Shown: piece by piece, positions 34,201 to 47,700 of the stretch
How the letters are laid out: the number at the start of each line of letters is the position of its first letter
How positions within the stretch are numbered: the first letter of the stretch is position 1
Source: Hippophae tibetana
Taxonomy: Eukaryota > Streptophyta > Magnoliopsida > Rosales > Elaeagnaceae
Assembly (NCBI GenBank): GCA_037013495.1
Contig: CM072812.1
Span: forward strand, 79,219,840-79,283,839
Direction of reading: 5' to 3'
DNA length: 64,000 nucleotides
Translations under genes and position numbers: made by a program
Notes under the pieces: generated by a model
Told to the model about the DNA's origin: nothing
The model's database searches: none
What the model saw: the letters and a program-made list of their open reading frames with translations, nothing else

Positions 34201-36441
34201 CCATCAACATTGCATTAGTGTAACATTTAAAGTTGCGAAACATACTATTGATGATAAAATTCATCATTGAGTAAGAACTAATCGAGGGTTGACATTCTAA
34301 TTAACGCACATGAAGGTGCTATAAAAAATTATTTACTTTATTTTGATTATTAAGTTGGTAATTAAAGTATGTTTTGTCAAGTAAACTTCTATTAAAAAAA
34401 CTCCAATCATTCCAATCTACTTTAGAATAAACAACTTATTTAATAGTTAATTATTTTAAATTAAGGGAGGATTTGAACCAATATAATAGAAAAAGGGATA
34501 CCATTTTTACCACCCATTACTTGGAGTGATGAAAACAAAAAATCTAATTAAATATTAAGTTCTATATCTCAACTTATTAGTCTAAAAAATTATGTAAAAA
34601 AAACAACCAAAGATAAATATACTCAAACTAAATATTCAAGAACAATTGAATAAGTTTTATGAAAAATGATAATTGTTAAAATATAAAAATTATCTTTTGA
34701 AAAAAGAATAAAAATACTTGAATAAAATATATATCAATAAAGTCCTCGTAATAATATAGTTACAAGTTGCACTACTTTTGAAAATATGTCTTATTATTTT
34801 TAAAATGGGACTTACCTCCCACCTTAAGTTATATGCATGAAGGTGTGAATGATACATATCTATTCTTTTTTACAAAATAAATTATGTAAGAGAATTTTTT
34901 TTTTCATAATTAAAGATACAAATAATGAATAGTTGAAGTTGAATTTTGTGAGGAAGTAATTAAAACTATAATATAATTGATTGTTTTAATATCATCTTTT
35001 AATTGTATAATTTGATCGACAAATAGGAAAGGAAAAAAACAAAGTCAAATTTGCATTATAGATATCGACAAATTGTTCATAGTTATTTAAATAAGTACAA
35101 TGTGATATTTTAGATTAATAAAATGTAAGATTAGTATAATTATTTTATAAAAAAATACAAAATATTCAATATTTGATAAGAAAAATAAATAATATGATAT
35201 GTGGAAGTATATTAGTGTATCTCTACGAATATATAATTCTCTTTTCTCTTATTGTAATTGACTTTGGGTTGTAGAGACTAGAGATTATAGAGTTTTTTTT
35301 CTTCGTCTCGTGTGATTTTAGAGAAGGCTTGTGAAATAATTATACTAATCATGAAGATCAAGGTAATAAATTAACAAAATTACATTCCATATGGAAAGAC
35401 TACAATTTTAAGTCAACATATCTTGTTCAAACTCTTAATTAACCCCACGTGGAGACAACAAAGGGTAGAAACGTCTAACCAATCATAAGAGGCTTCATAA
35501 CGTGAGCTATTGCTATATTAGAAGACGTCATGAATATCATTTTTGAAACCAAATGACCATGTTATATGTTAGGAAAATTTTGCTTTCAATTTTTGCTAAA
35601 TTTGTCTTTTACTTCGCTACCTTTTTAGTTAAATATTATTAAATATAAGCTCTCTCTTTGTGGTGGTTTGAAATCAAATAATAAATAGAAGAAAAAAAAA
35701 AGGAGAGGAAATGTTAAGATAGTAAATCATGGTATAAGGTAAACGAGTTCTAACTTAACGAACTAAAATTTCAATCATATATAAAGTCTATGATTTGAGT
35801 TTTAGTATAATATATTGAATAAGTTATCTTTTTTTAATTAACTTATTATCTTACATTTTACTATTCAACATGTGGAGTAGTTATTTAAATTAATTTTTCT
35901 TTAATAAATTTTGGTGGATAAGATTCATTTAAGTGAGACTATTAACTTTTTAAGATACCTATGGTTTGCTTCATTTTACCCAAATGTATATAGATTTTTT
36001 TCTCTACACGAAAATATTTAAATTTTTATTCTATTTATACATAGGTTCTTTTTTTGTGAGTAAGTTATGCCATGTTAGTTAGTTAGTGTAAATAAGTTGA
36101 TGTCATAAAACTTAATTAATGTTAATAAGCTCTTGTATCAAAACTTAATCATAAAAAAAAAACTTAAGTGAAAATAAGATAAAAATCTGGGTGTCTTTTT
36201 GTAGAGGAAAAAATTTACATAAAATAACTAAAGTTTAGATATTAGAAATTATTTAACGTTTAACTAATTTAGTAAAGAATTAAAATAATAAGATGTTACT
36301 TACATAATTTTTAAGTTAATGTAAATATATTTAACAAGAATTTTTTTTTTGTCTACCTTTTCTTCTTTCTTTCCTAAGTTAGCCTCTCCTTCCTTTTCTT
36401 CCCCAAAGGTAGCCAGCCTTTTCTCTCTCGTGGGTTGTTAG
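34201..36441. other. AT-rich intergenic stretch, nothing recognised
   Basis: Long A/T runs and no open frame above 60 codons that resembles a protein. No LTR, TIR or tRNA signal was recognised. The stretch ends where a truncated copia-A LTR begins. Confidence 0.5.
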
Positions 36442-36587
36442 GCCCTTCATCCAGTATATATTACTAATTACAATACTTAGCATTCAAGTAAAATCGAATG
36501 AAATGAATAAAAAAAATAGTCTAATGTACATCATTTGCTATTGCATAATAAACTCACGCATATACTTGAGGTTGGGTTGTCAACATT
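36442..36587 (-). repeat. copia-A 3' LTR, distal part (truncated)
   Basis: Matches 57808-57955 of the 5' LTR (agtatatatta, aatcaagtaaaat-like, gaggttgggttgt). The end corresponding to 57689-57807 is missing. Interrupted at 36587 by the gag-only element and continued at 38902-39028. Confidence 0.75.
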
Positions 36588-38901
36588 GTTAGGAAATTGG
36601 ATAAAATGTTATAATCACAAATTCTACTTTTTAACATTCTCCTTAACAGAATATCAAATAATAAAGAAATAGAGAATACATAACACAAGAATTATAGTGA
36701 AAACTTTAAATTGGAGAAAAATCACTTTCGTTGTCAAAAGACAACTAGAGAAAAATTCATTATATGAAAAATTGTTACAACCACACTCTCAATGATTTTC
36801 TCACACACCCAAAAGACGAGCAATTACAAGCCCAAGAGAATTTTCTCACAAAATTATCTCACTCAAAAACTTTTCATATAAGTTTTTCTCTATTTTTTGG
36901 GATGATTAACAAGGAAGAAATGAAGCCATATTTATAGCCTTCAAGTTCCCATTTCATATGCCAAACATTTCTTCATTCAACAAAATTAGGCTACCTAATT
37001 TTCCTATTCTTTATTCAAACAAGGTTAGGCACCTTCATCTATGACAATATGATAAGCCATCTTCTATGAATTTTCTTCTAAATTACACACCTCCTATTTT
37101 GACTAACAAATCTCATATTATTTTTAATCAAGCACAACAATCTCCACCTTGATTAAAAATAAACATAGTTACCACTACAACACTGTCTACTCCAACAGTC
37201 ATAATTCTCTACACCGAGAATTATCATACTCCACCATAGAGAGTACACCCACTTAGAATTAATCACCAATTCTAAGAATTTCATATCGGCTCATGTCGAA
37301 AAAAAACTTGCTAAAATTTATGGTGCAACTCTCACACTTGGTTTTCTCAAGAGTTCACCAGTCATCGACATCCTTTCCACGACACACCTTGCATCTATAC
37401 CAAGCCAATGCCCGTGTGCAAACTTATGGACCCGCTACCAGTAACACACCCTCTTTCATGGAAATATTTAGAGACTAGCAGCATGCCATAGGGATGTACA
37501 TGCTCTTTTCAAAGAGCATCACTATAGTCTTTGAAAACAGACATACTATTAGTGTCACCATCGGTATTTGAGCTTCTTGTCGAATCAGCTCCACCCTTCG
37601 AACAATTTATTTTGAGGTGCCCAGATTGTCCACACCCCCCAGCACACTATCTTCTTTTTCATGAAATTTTTTTTCTTTTGGTTGTCAACTACCAATGCTG
37701 AGTTTTCAGGCGAAATATTTCTACCACCACTCAACTTTTTTTCTTCAAAAAATAGCTTGCTAGTAACTTCTGAAAAAATTATTTTCTCTTTTCCATGAAT
37801 CAAGATAGGTTTCATGTGATCATAAGAAGATGGAAGAGACCATATGAGCCTTAAAGCTATATCTTCATCATCAAGTTTAACTCCAATGGTTTCCAACTCA
37901 GAGACAATACCATTGAGAACACTGAGATGGTTAGACATAATAGTTCCTTTATTCATACGCAAAGTATGAATCTCCTCTTTCAGATACACCTGATTTGAAA
38001 CGCCTTTTTCCTGATACAATTCTTCAAGCTTTTCCCAGAGTTCTTTGGCCATAGATATTCCATGCACATTTGCAAGAATATTTTTGGCCAAACAAAGCCG
38101 AATTGCACTTGTAGCTCTTAGATTAAGATCTTCCCAATCTTCATCACTTATATTGGTTTTACTGGACTTAATACCAGTAACAGGGGTTGGTTTCCCTTTT
38201 AATGCATTGTGTAACCCATATTGGATCAACAAATCTTTGACTTGTACTTGCCACAAGCCAAAATTGATTCTTCCATCAAATTTCCCAATGTCAATCTTGA
38301 CTCATAACATTTCTCCTTCTTTCTTTGAAATTGGCTCTGATACCAATTGTTAGGAAATTTGGATCAAATGGTATAATCACGAATTTCCCCTCCTAAGATC
38401 CTCCTTAGCAGAATATCAAATAATAGAGAAATAGAGAATACACAACACAAGAATTATAGTGGAAACTCTAAATTGGAGAAAAACCATTTTCGTTGTCAAA
38501 AGACAACTAGAGAAAAATTTACTATGTGGAAAATTGTTACAACCACACTCTCAATGATTTTCTCACACACCCAAAAGACGAACAATTACATGCCCAAGAG
38601 AACTTTCCCACAAAATTCTCTAACTCAAAAAATTCTCATATAAGTTTTTCTCTATTTTTTGGGATGATTAACAATGAAGAAATGAAGCCATATTTATAGC
38701 CTTCAAGTTCCCATTTCATATGCCAAACATTTCTTCATTCAAAAAAATTAGGCTACCTAATTTTCCTATTCTTTATTCAAACAAGGTTAGGCATCTCCAT
38801 CTTTGACAATATGATAAGCCACCTTCCATGAATTTTCTTCTAAATTAGGCACCTCCTATTTGTACTAACAAACCTCATATTATTTTTAATCAAGCACAAC
38901 A
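36588..38901 (-). mobile_element. gag-only Tnt1-like copia element
   Basis: LTRs 38348-38901 (5', 554 bp) and 36588-37139 (3', 552 bp), both tgttaggaaa to cacaaca. Minus-strand primer-binding site ttggtatcagagccaa at 38346-38331 and purine tract aatcaaggtggagat next to the 3' LTR (37154-37140). Flanks aacat / agcat (36583-36587, 38902-38906). The homologous copia-A 5' LTR shows the unoccupied site (tgtgcatttggt near 57950), which confirms both borders. The 1.2-kb interior holds only gag and 3' untranslated sequence. No protease, integrase or RT is present. Confidence 0.9.
37487..38310 (-). pseudogene. gag of Tnt1-like element
   Basis: Copia Gag (UBN2 type) from ATG 38310, with a TGA at the third codon, then FDGRINFGLWQVQVKDLLI, SAIRLCLAKNILANVHGIS, ELWEKLEELY, and SLPSSYDHMKP. 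A zinc knuckle CGQSGHLKINC follows in the +1 frame after a run of G near 37635, so one extra G shifts the frame. That frame continues to a stop near 37487. Gag forms the particle that packages element RNA. The nearly complete length suggests that only pol was lost. Confidence 0.85.
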
Positions 38902-39043
38902 AGCATTTGGTGTGATCATCATATAATGCATTACCAACTCTCTTATCCTTGTCATACTCTTTCTCTTGTCGTGAGTGGTGACCATTAGCATGATCGGTAT
39001 GTTCAATCATTGATATACATCCATTATTCCCCCTCAAACTCAG
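38902..39043 (-). repeat. copia-A 3' LTR, proximal part, and polypurine tract
   Basis: Matches 57956-58061 (tgtaatgcatt/tataatgcatt, ctctcttatc-like, atatacatccattatt). It is followed at 39029-39043 by plus-strand ccccctcaaactcag, i.e. minus-strand gagtttgaggggg. Confidence 0.75.
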
Positions 39044-42000
39044 TGGAATAACAACGACATTGATTTTATGACGATGAAAACCAAATTGTTGAATAGATAA
39101 AGGCTTAGAAAAGATGTCAACTGGTTTTTGATCAAATAGTATGTGTTGAACTGAGAGTTAATATGAAATAAATATTTCACACACAAAATGAAAATCTAGT
39201 TCCACATCTTGCATGACATATAGGATTAGCAACAAGAAACATAGTATTGAGGTTATCATACCAAATGGTTGGTAATGTAGGAAAGACAACATGTAATTCA
39301 GAAAGAAAATAATGCAACCAAAGTAATTCAAATGTAATATAAGCCATTTAGCCTCTTTGCTTGATCTAGAAACTATACTTTGCTTTTTAAAGCTCCACGT
39401 GACAAGGTTAAACCTAATAAATACAATAATTCTAGAAGTTGGTCATCTATCATCAAGATTAGAGCCTAAATTAGCATATGAAAAACCATAGTTATAACTG
39501 TTAGGAGGATTTAATACCAAACCATAATTGATTATGCCACGAAGGTACCTTAAGATTCTTGTGACAACATGCCAATAAGGAACCAAAGGATTTTCCATAA
39601 ATTGACAAACCTTATTAACAACATATGATAGATCAAGTTTGGTGATGGTAATGTATTGTAGAGCGCCTACAATACTTCTACAAAAAAAATTATTATCGAT
39701 AAGAACACCAATATAATCAGACAATGAATAACTTGTTATCATTGGTGTAGCAATTGGTTTACTTTGATCCATAGTAGTTTTGAATAACAATTCAGGAATG
39801 TATTTAGATTCATTTAGCATTAAGTCACCGTTAGGAAGCTGAGTGAGTTCAATTTCTAAAAAATAACTCAAATGGTCAAGATACTTTAATATAAACTGAT
39901 TGTGAAGAACATAGATGAGCTATTGAATTTAATAATCATCACCACCTATTAATATTATATCATATACATAAATAAGTAGATATACTATGGAATAATCTAA
40001 AAACTTTGTGAAGAGAGAAGCATATGTCTGAGAGTCAATAAAATCCATGTTAAGCAATGCACCTATAAGTGTATCAAACCAGGCTTATCAAGCCTATTTA
40101 AGGTCATAGATGGCTTTGTTAAGCTCACATATATTAAGCATAGGTAGGATCTTCAAACCCTTGTGACTAAGACATGTATACTTCTTCTTGGAGCTTTCCA
40201 TTTAGAAATTCATTATTAATATCCAACTAATGAGCATGCCACTTGTTACTGAAAACAAGTGTTAAAACAACCTTGATTGTAATTTGTTTAACAAAAAGAC
40301 TAAATGTTTGTGAAAAATCAAAAAACAAGTCTTTGATCATAACCCTTTATAACTATTCTAGATTTTCTTTTATCAAGCTCACCATCTGCTAACTTTTTAA
40401 CTCAAAATATCCATCTACTCTTAATAATCTATCTTTGGAGCTGGAACAAGTGTCAAAGTCTTGTCGTTTACAAGAGCATTAAATTCTAGCTATATAAATA
40501 ATTTCCAAAGTGTAATAGCAATAAGTTATTTTTAGTTACATATTTAATTAATTAGAGGGAGTGAATATATAATTAGCAAAAATATGACAAATTAGATTTT
40601 TTATGGATAACCAAATATGCAATCAAGTGTAAAAAAAATAAAGCATAAATAAATAAAGATTGACCTAAGATATTTATAAGTAGAAACAACCTAGGACACA
40701 AAAATGATTTAAGATAAAAAAAAAACCACCAACCTACTAGACCACCTAACTATCTACTATGAAAATAATATTTGCTTACAAAGCTAAGACTCAAACTATC
40801 CACCAAGGTAATGCTGGGAAAGTAACCTACTTACAAGCCTTCTTCTTTCTTTCACAGTCGCCACAAGAAAGGTGATTCAATCCAAACTAACACTTTGATA
40901 AACTCGAGTCACATGAGTTATCGAATCCATTTAACTGACACCTGAAATGTTAGCACAAAAATACAAGTAACAATGTGTGTCCTAGAGTGAATTAAACAAT
41001 AAAAAATCTTATCTAGATGATTTAATAGAATTAAAAATAAATTAAAATTGCTAGCAGTATTAGAATAGATGTTTAAGCACAATAACTCAAATATTGTAGG
41101 CTTGTTATCAATGAAACACAACCACAAAAAGTTTGATAAATTAAGTAATGAAAAATGCCTACCAGAATAGTTTTTACAAAATATACTAAGAATTCAAAAG
41201 GTGATTTAATTGCGATTAACTAAAATATGGAGCATTGAGCTCTTTATATAGATAAAATAGTAATTAAAATGTTTGGCTCGAGTAAAAATTAGGTTAATGC
41301 TCGATCGATCTAAGTCAAGCTCGATCGATCGAGCCAAAAAGTTCAATCTATCTAATCAATCTAGGGTAATAAAAAATAAATTCTCAAATAGGTAGATCAA
41401 TCTAATGCTCGATTGATTGAATACTAATACCTTGATTGATCTAGACATTTCTCGATTAGTTGAGTCTCAATCAGTCGAGTCTCGATCAATCAAGTGACTT
41501 TTATGCAAAATATTCCAATGTATATAATATGAAATATAACATGTATAAGAATAAATATATACCTAAGATGTGTTCATTAGAGATCCAAAATTTATATGGC
41601 TTGAAAAATATTCTTGAAAGGCTCACCTAAAAACTAAAGTTACATTTGGATGTTTTATTTATTAATATCTTCAACACTCATAAACCTTATAAGTAAGTTC
41701 TTGCTTTGTGGTGAATAGTTCAACAAGAGATTGATCAACTAGTGTAGTGAAATAAGTTTTTGGTTTAAAAATTTCTGTCTTAGAATGAGTTATCATGTTA
41801 TGAGTATTAGAAGTTAAAGAAGGAATCAAGGAGACACAATGCTGGGAATAGGGATAGAGTTTATAGAAATTTATATTTCACCAATGGTTAGAGAAGTGGG
41901 TAATGAAGGAATAGAGTTGGTGGGAAAATAGATGAAATGGAATTCGACAATGTGTTAGGAATAAAATAAGAAGAAACATATATAAGAGTAATAGTTGTAA

Positions 42001-43901
42001 GGATCGAAGGTAATGGTGGCAAGTCAATTAGTGTTGGAAAAGGTAGATAAAACAAAATTGGAACAACATAGACTTTGGATAGTTGGACAAAAGGAAACAA
42101 AGTTTTACTGGGTACATTATATTAGTCTTTTAGGTTAGTAAACTCAATTAAAGAAAAGAGAAATTAAAATTCATCAAATGTAACATTTGTGCTAAATATA
42201 AATGACCATTATAAGCAAAGCACTTGTATCTATTATAATTAGGACTATACCCTAAGAAAGTACAAGGAATATAATGGGGTTGCAGCTTATGATTTTTATA
42301 TTTTCTGATGCATGGAAAACAAAGGCAACCAAAAACTTTAAAAAATGTATAATCAAGTCCTTGGTTAAACAAAGACTCCAATGGAGACTTATAATGAAAA
42401 ATGAGTGTAGGAAGATAGTTTATAATGAAAGCACTTGAATAAAAGGTCTCACGTCAATATTCCATGGGTATAGAGGCTTTAGCAAGCATGGTTAAACTAA
42501 GGTCCACTATGTGTGTGTTTTTCCTTTATGCTAAACCATTTTACTCATAAGTGTAAGGATAAGAAGTTTGATGTTTATTCCTATAAGTAATCAAGCTTTT
42601 TGTTAATCCTTAAAAATTACTTCCCTAATCACTTTGGAGAATTTTACTTTTTAAACCAATTTTCAATTCATTTTCAGCTTTAAATTGTCAAAAAGTCTTG
42701 AATGAAAGCAGCTTTGGATTTTAAAACATAAACCAATATGAAACGACTAAATTCATCAACAAAGTGAACATAATATTGATACTCATTTTTAGAAGTAATA
42801 GGAGATACTCGTACATCTAAGTGAGTAAGATGTAAAGGTATATTAGCATAAATAACTCTAGGAGTAAAAGGTAACCTGTGTATTTTATTAGTCTCACAAG
42901 ATGTACAAAGACCAAGTGAACTATTATTATTAGAATAGTTTATATTACATTGATCTAAGGACTTTTTTACAACTAGTAAAGAGACATGTTAAAAGCTTAT
43001 AGGTCATAGATCCAATGAGTATTGGGAAAGAGTAGCTTCAAATGTTGAACAAGAGGTGGAATTGGATGATGGAGTTGACTGGATGGATAAAGAAGTGCTA
43101 GAAACTTGAGACTTGGAAATTGATATGTCAAAAGAATATAGTCCATCAAGAAAATTACACTTGAGTAGAATGTTCCTTGGTATATGATCCTTGACATAGC
43201 AACAAAAGGATGAAATTCAAAATACATTTTTTGTCAAGTGTAAATTGTGAAACACTTACGGGTTTTTGGCTATATATAGAACATAAAGAATATTAATAAG
43301 GACCAATACTTTGTTTAAGGCAACTAATAAAATGAAAAGTATTAGAGTTAATATAAGACTAGGTAAATGCTTATCATTACCTAACATGATTTTATCTTGT
43401 CCATCATAGACATGTTCTCTATTGAGATTGCCTATATCATTAGTAACATGATAGGTGGCACCTGAGTCATGGAATTATTATATTTTAGAGGAAAACTAAG
43501 GGGTTTGAATTGTAGATGGAGGACAAGGAAAAGTTTAGAGTTATGATGAAGATGAATACAAGGGTAAATATGATGTCACAGGTGAATAAGAAACAAGAGA
43601 ATTAGTTGTAGAGTATGGTTTTGGACTTGTCATTGCTAACCATGCTTGAGCATTGTAAGGGTGATAATCACGAGGTGGTAAAAATGTAGGACTTGGAACA
43701 TACAGTGAAGCAACTGTATTTTTAAGAGCTATAATTGGTAGTCTATTGGTATTAGGATTTGATGTAAGTGGAACAAAAGTTATATCGAATCAAAACTAGC
43801 TAGTGGACAATAGATATCCCATTTTCCCACATAATTGACATTGTGGTTTTCCTCTACCCATACCATATCCTCATCTTCATCTTGGTGTATAATCTCGTAG
43901 A
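39044..43901 (-). pseudogene. copia-A pol: RNase H, RT, integrase, protease, zinc knuckle
   Basis: Minus strand, high to low coordinates. GRGKPQCQLCGKMG near 43800-43850 is the Gag zinc knuckle. YHDSGATYHVTNDIGNLN near 43430-43480 is the protease site with an intact Asp-Ser-Gly. At 42148-42381, FFKVFGCLCFPCIRKYKNHK and LGYSPNYNRYKC are the end of integrase. Near 40400-40500, EFNALVNDKT is the start of RT. YVYDII-like near 39950 takes the place of YVDD. 39443-39871 reads FLEIELTQLPNGDLML, YITITKLDLSYVVNKVCQFM and RYLRGIINYGL. Numerous stops and shifts. About 1.1 kb of foreign-looking sequence separates RT from integrase (see 40511-41650). Confidence 0.8.
40511..41650. mobile_element. probable LTR-like insertion with CTCGATCGATC array
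   Basis: Sits inside the copia-A frame between integrase and RT, where no coding sequence can be aligned. It may start at tgtaatagcaataag (40511). At 41280-41500 it has many copies of ctcgatcgatc and variants (ctcgattgatt, ctcgatcaat, tctagacatttctcgatta), a pattern I associate with large plant LTRs. No duplication was confirmed, so ends are approximate. Confidence 0.45.
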
Positions 43902-44213
43902 TGTTGAATATTGACTCTAAAGTAACAAATTAGTGGACTAATTTGTGACCTAATTTAAGAAAATTAGTGACATAATTTGTGGCTTAAATTATGGCATAGC
44001 AAGTATTAGAGTTTTCTAGGAGTTTGGGGAAACACCTAAGAGATACTATTAGTGAGGAAATATGTATATGTATTCTATATATTTCCTACCTAGTTCAATA
44101 ATATCTATTGCCTCCCGTGGATCTAGGAAAATTGCCGAACCACGTAAATTCAATGTATTCCTTTTTACCGATTTGATATATTTATATATCACTATTTATT
44201 GCTTCCGTGCACA
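43902..44213 (+). repeat. copia-3 5' LTR, promoter segment lost
   Basis: About 75 bp shorter than the 3' LTR. The missing part is the one that holds tctataaatatg (TATA-like, 48719-48730) and the following atgagttcatgcattg stretch. Without it this LTR probably cannot drive transcription. Confidence 0.75.
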
Positions 44214-44739
44214 AAATATTGGTATCAAATCCAAATATAGTGATATTATGTACCAAATTGAAGCTTTTGATGAGACGAACGCAACAGAAAAATAATCGGA
44301 GTATTGTTGTCAACAATTGAAACAACTCATTGAGTTGGACGAGTTAACTCACCGAGTTGAGCCATTTAAGCCATTTGATTGTGCCACTGAGGCGTTGACC
44401 AAGCCATCAACTCAAGTCACTTAGCCATTTTGACTAAGATGTTGACTATTGACTAGCGAGTCAATGTAGTCATTAGTGAATTTTGGACCAAGTTGGTTAA
44501 TTTTTCATTTGTTTCCAACTAATTCGGACATATTCCTAGCTAATTAGACTGTTCCGGATTCAACCGCAAACTCTGTTTTTCAAATAAGGTATAAAATTTG
44601 GAAAAAACATTGTTTTAAGTGATAAGTGCAAAATTTATGTTATTCGTTTGTACTTATGACTATTACAAGAGAGATCAAGGAAGGTGCATAAGGTGACCTT
44701 AGAAGTTCTGTAAAACAAAGTTGTTATACTTGAAGAACC

Positions 44740-47700
44740 ATGTTATTCAACGCAAAGTTTGAGGTAGAGAAATTTGACAACATCAATAACTTTGGCATGT
44801 GGCAATGTGAAATATTAGATCTATTGTTCCGTGAAGGATCTAATATAGCCTTGGAGACCAGGTCAGAAGATAATTCCAATGAAGATTGGAATTATGTCAA
44901 CCGATAAGCTTATGGCACAATTCAACTAGGCTTGGGAAAAGATCAGAAGTACTTTATCATGAGAGAGAATGTAGCCACAATTCTCTAGAATAAGCTAGAG
45001 AACAATACATGACGAAAAGTATAGAAAATTGACTCTACTAGAGAAGAAAATTTTTCATTTCTAGTACAAGAAAGGTACCCCTATGATTGAGCACTTAGAT
45101 AATTTTAATAAAATTTTGGTTGATCTATAAAATTTAGATGTTGAAATTATCGATGAAGATAAAGCTTTGTTGTTGTTAAATTCATTACCTGAGAGCTATG
45201 AGCATTTAACCACAACTTTGTTATATGGAAAATATTAGGTTAAATTCATAGATGTTTCAAACGCTTTGATAAATAATGAGTACCATAAGAAGGATCAATA
45301 CGATCACAAAGACTTAACATTAGAAGCATTGACTACAACTAGAGGTAGGACAAACAACAAAATATCAAGCGGATCAAATAATAGGGTGTGATCCATATCA
45401 AAGTCCAAAGGAGAGTCATCTAGAATACATCCTATGAAGGACGAGTGTGCCTATTGTCACCCGAAAAAGGCACTGGAAAAAATATTTTCAAAACAAGGAC
45501 AAGTCAAATGCAAATGTTACACAGAAGGTCGATAATCAACTGTTACAGTTTCATCATCAGATACCTACGATAAATGGATCCTTGATTCTGTATGTTCTTA
45601 TAATATGTGTCCAAGACATTGGTTTTTGAGTTTTGAGAAACTCGATGGAGGATTTGTGCTTATAGGCAACAACAATGCTTTTCAAACAAAAGCGATAGGA
45701 ACAATATGACTAAAGATGCATGATGGTACAATCAGACGACTTAAAAGTTATACGAAGTGCATTTATAGCGATGAAGGGTACTCTGAAGGCAAATATGTAT
45801 TTCCTATATGATAGTACAATTATAGGAAGAGCAATCATCTCAAGTAGTTCTGAAGAAAAGGCATATGATTCTTCCTAACTATGGCATATGTCCTTCGAGC
45901 ATGTCAGTGAAAAGGCTTTGCAAGGCTTAATGAATCAAGGTTTTCTAAAAGGTGCCAAGACTAGAAAGTTTTATTTCTATGAGCATTGTGTAATGGGAAA
46001 ACAAACAAGAGTAAGTTCATCATTTTCATTCATCGTACTAAGGGAACTCTAGATTATATTCGCACAAAAGTCTGGGGACCTTCTAAGAATGCTTCACTTG
46101 GAGGTAAACACTAGTTTTTGACTTTTATTGATGATTTCTCTAAATATGTTTGGATATACACCATGAATCACAAAGATGAAGTTTTGGATATCTTTCTTAA
46201 ATGGAAGAAAATGATTAAGACTTAGACATGTAAGAAAATTAGGAGGCTCGGATCTAATAATGGTAGAGAGTACAAATCAGATCACTTATTCAAAGTTTGT
46301 TAGGATGAAGGGATAATCAGAAATTTTTGAGTTCCTCATACACCATAGTAGAATGGAGTTGTAAAACAAATGAATCATACTTTGGTTGAGAAATTGTGAT
46401 GTATGTTATCTCAATCCAAATTAAGCAAGGTATTTTGGCCTGAGGCTTTGTCATATGTAACTCATATAGTCAGCAAACTTCCTACGATTGCATTAGATGG
46501 GAAAACTCCTAAAGAAGTATGGTCTGGATAACCTGCTTCTGATTATGATTCATTGCAAATATTTAGATGTCATACATATTTTCATGTTAGTAAATCCAAA
46601 CTGGATCCTAGAGCAAACAAAGTTGTTTTTTTGGGCTTTAATGAAGGAGTTAAAAGGTTTTGACCTTAGTGTGATGAATCGAAGAAGGTCATCTTAAGCC
46701 AAGATGTCACATTCGATGAGTCTATTATGTTAAGATAGACAAATTCATAGAAAGAAAATGAAAGTCCAAATACTCTTTCTAAGGTGGTGCTTAAGACTCT
46801 AGAAGATCTAGAAAATATTATATCGACTACAGATCATGGTGAAGATGAAATTGATGATCAATAAGAGATCTCAGTTAAGGTGGAGGTTCTCTCACCATTA
46901 CAATCGATCAATCAACAACCAGAATCTATTGCTACTATTCAAACGAGTAGGGACATTATGTAGCCTACCAGATACACAAACATGGTAACATTCACACTTC
47001 CAATAATTAATGATGATGTCACATGCACTTATAGAGAATATGTGTAGAGATTTTATAATATGAAGTGGAAGATGGAAATGGATGAAGACATGAAGTTTCT
47101 ACACCATAATTAGACTTAGAAGTTGGTTCAAATTCCCAAAGGAAAGAAAACTATTGGTTCTAAATGGGTCTATGCCAAGAAGGAAGGTGTTCATGGTAAA
47201 GACAACATCATATACAAAGTCAAACTGGTAGCAAAAGGCTAAGCTTAGAAAGAAGGAATAGACTACAATGAGGTATTCTCATTCTCATATGTTCTTAAGC
47301 ATTCATCTATTTGGATACTATTGGCTTTGGTAGTACAGTTTGATCTTGAGTTAGCTCAACTTGATGTTAAAATAGCTTTTCTCCATGGTACTTTGAACGA
47401 AGAGATCTGCATGTCTCAAATGGATGACTTTAAAGTTCCAGAACTTGAGAATTGGTCTTGCAAGATGAGCAAGTCACTTTATGGTTTGAAGAAATCACTA
47501 CGATAGTGGTACAGATGCTTTGATAGCTTCATCAAAGAGCAAAAGTACACTCACAGCCAGTCTGATCACTATGTATATTTTTGGAAAATCCAAGATGGTA
47601 CCTTCATTTATTTTCTCTTATATGTTGATTGTTTCTAAGAGTAAGGTGGAGATCGACAGACTAAAGGCTCTGTTGAGTTCAGAATTTAAAATGAAAGATC

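Noticed and set aside
41280..41500. CTCGATCGATC repeats as a CRISPR-like or satellite array
   Set aside because: Spacing is irregular and units vary. The genome is a plant, and such words occur in large LTRs.
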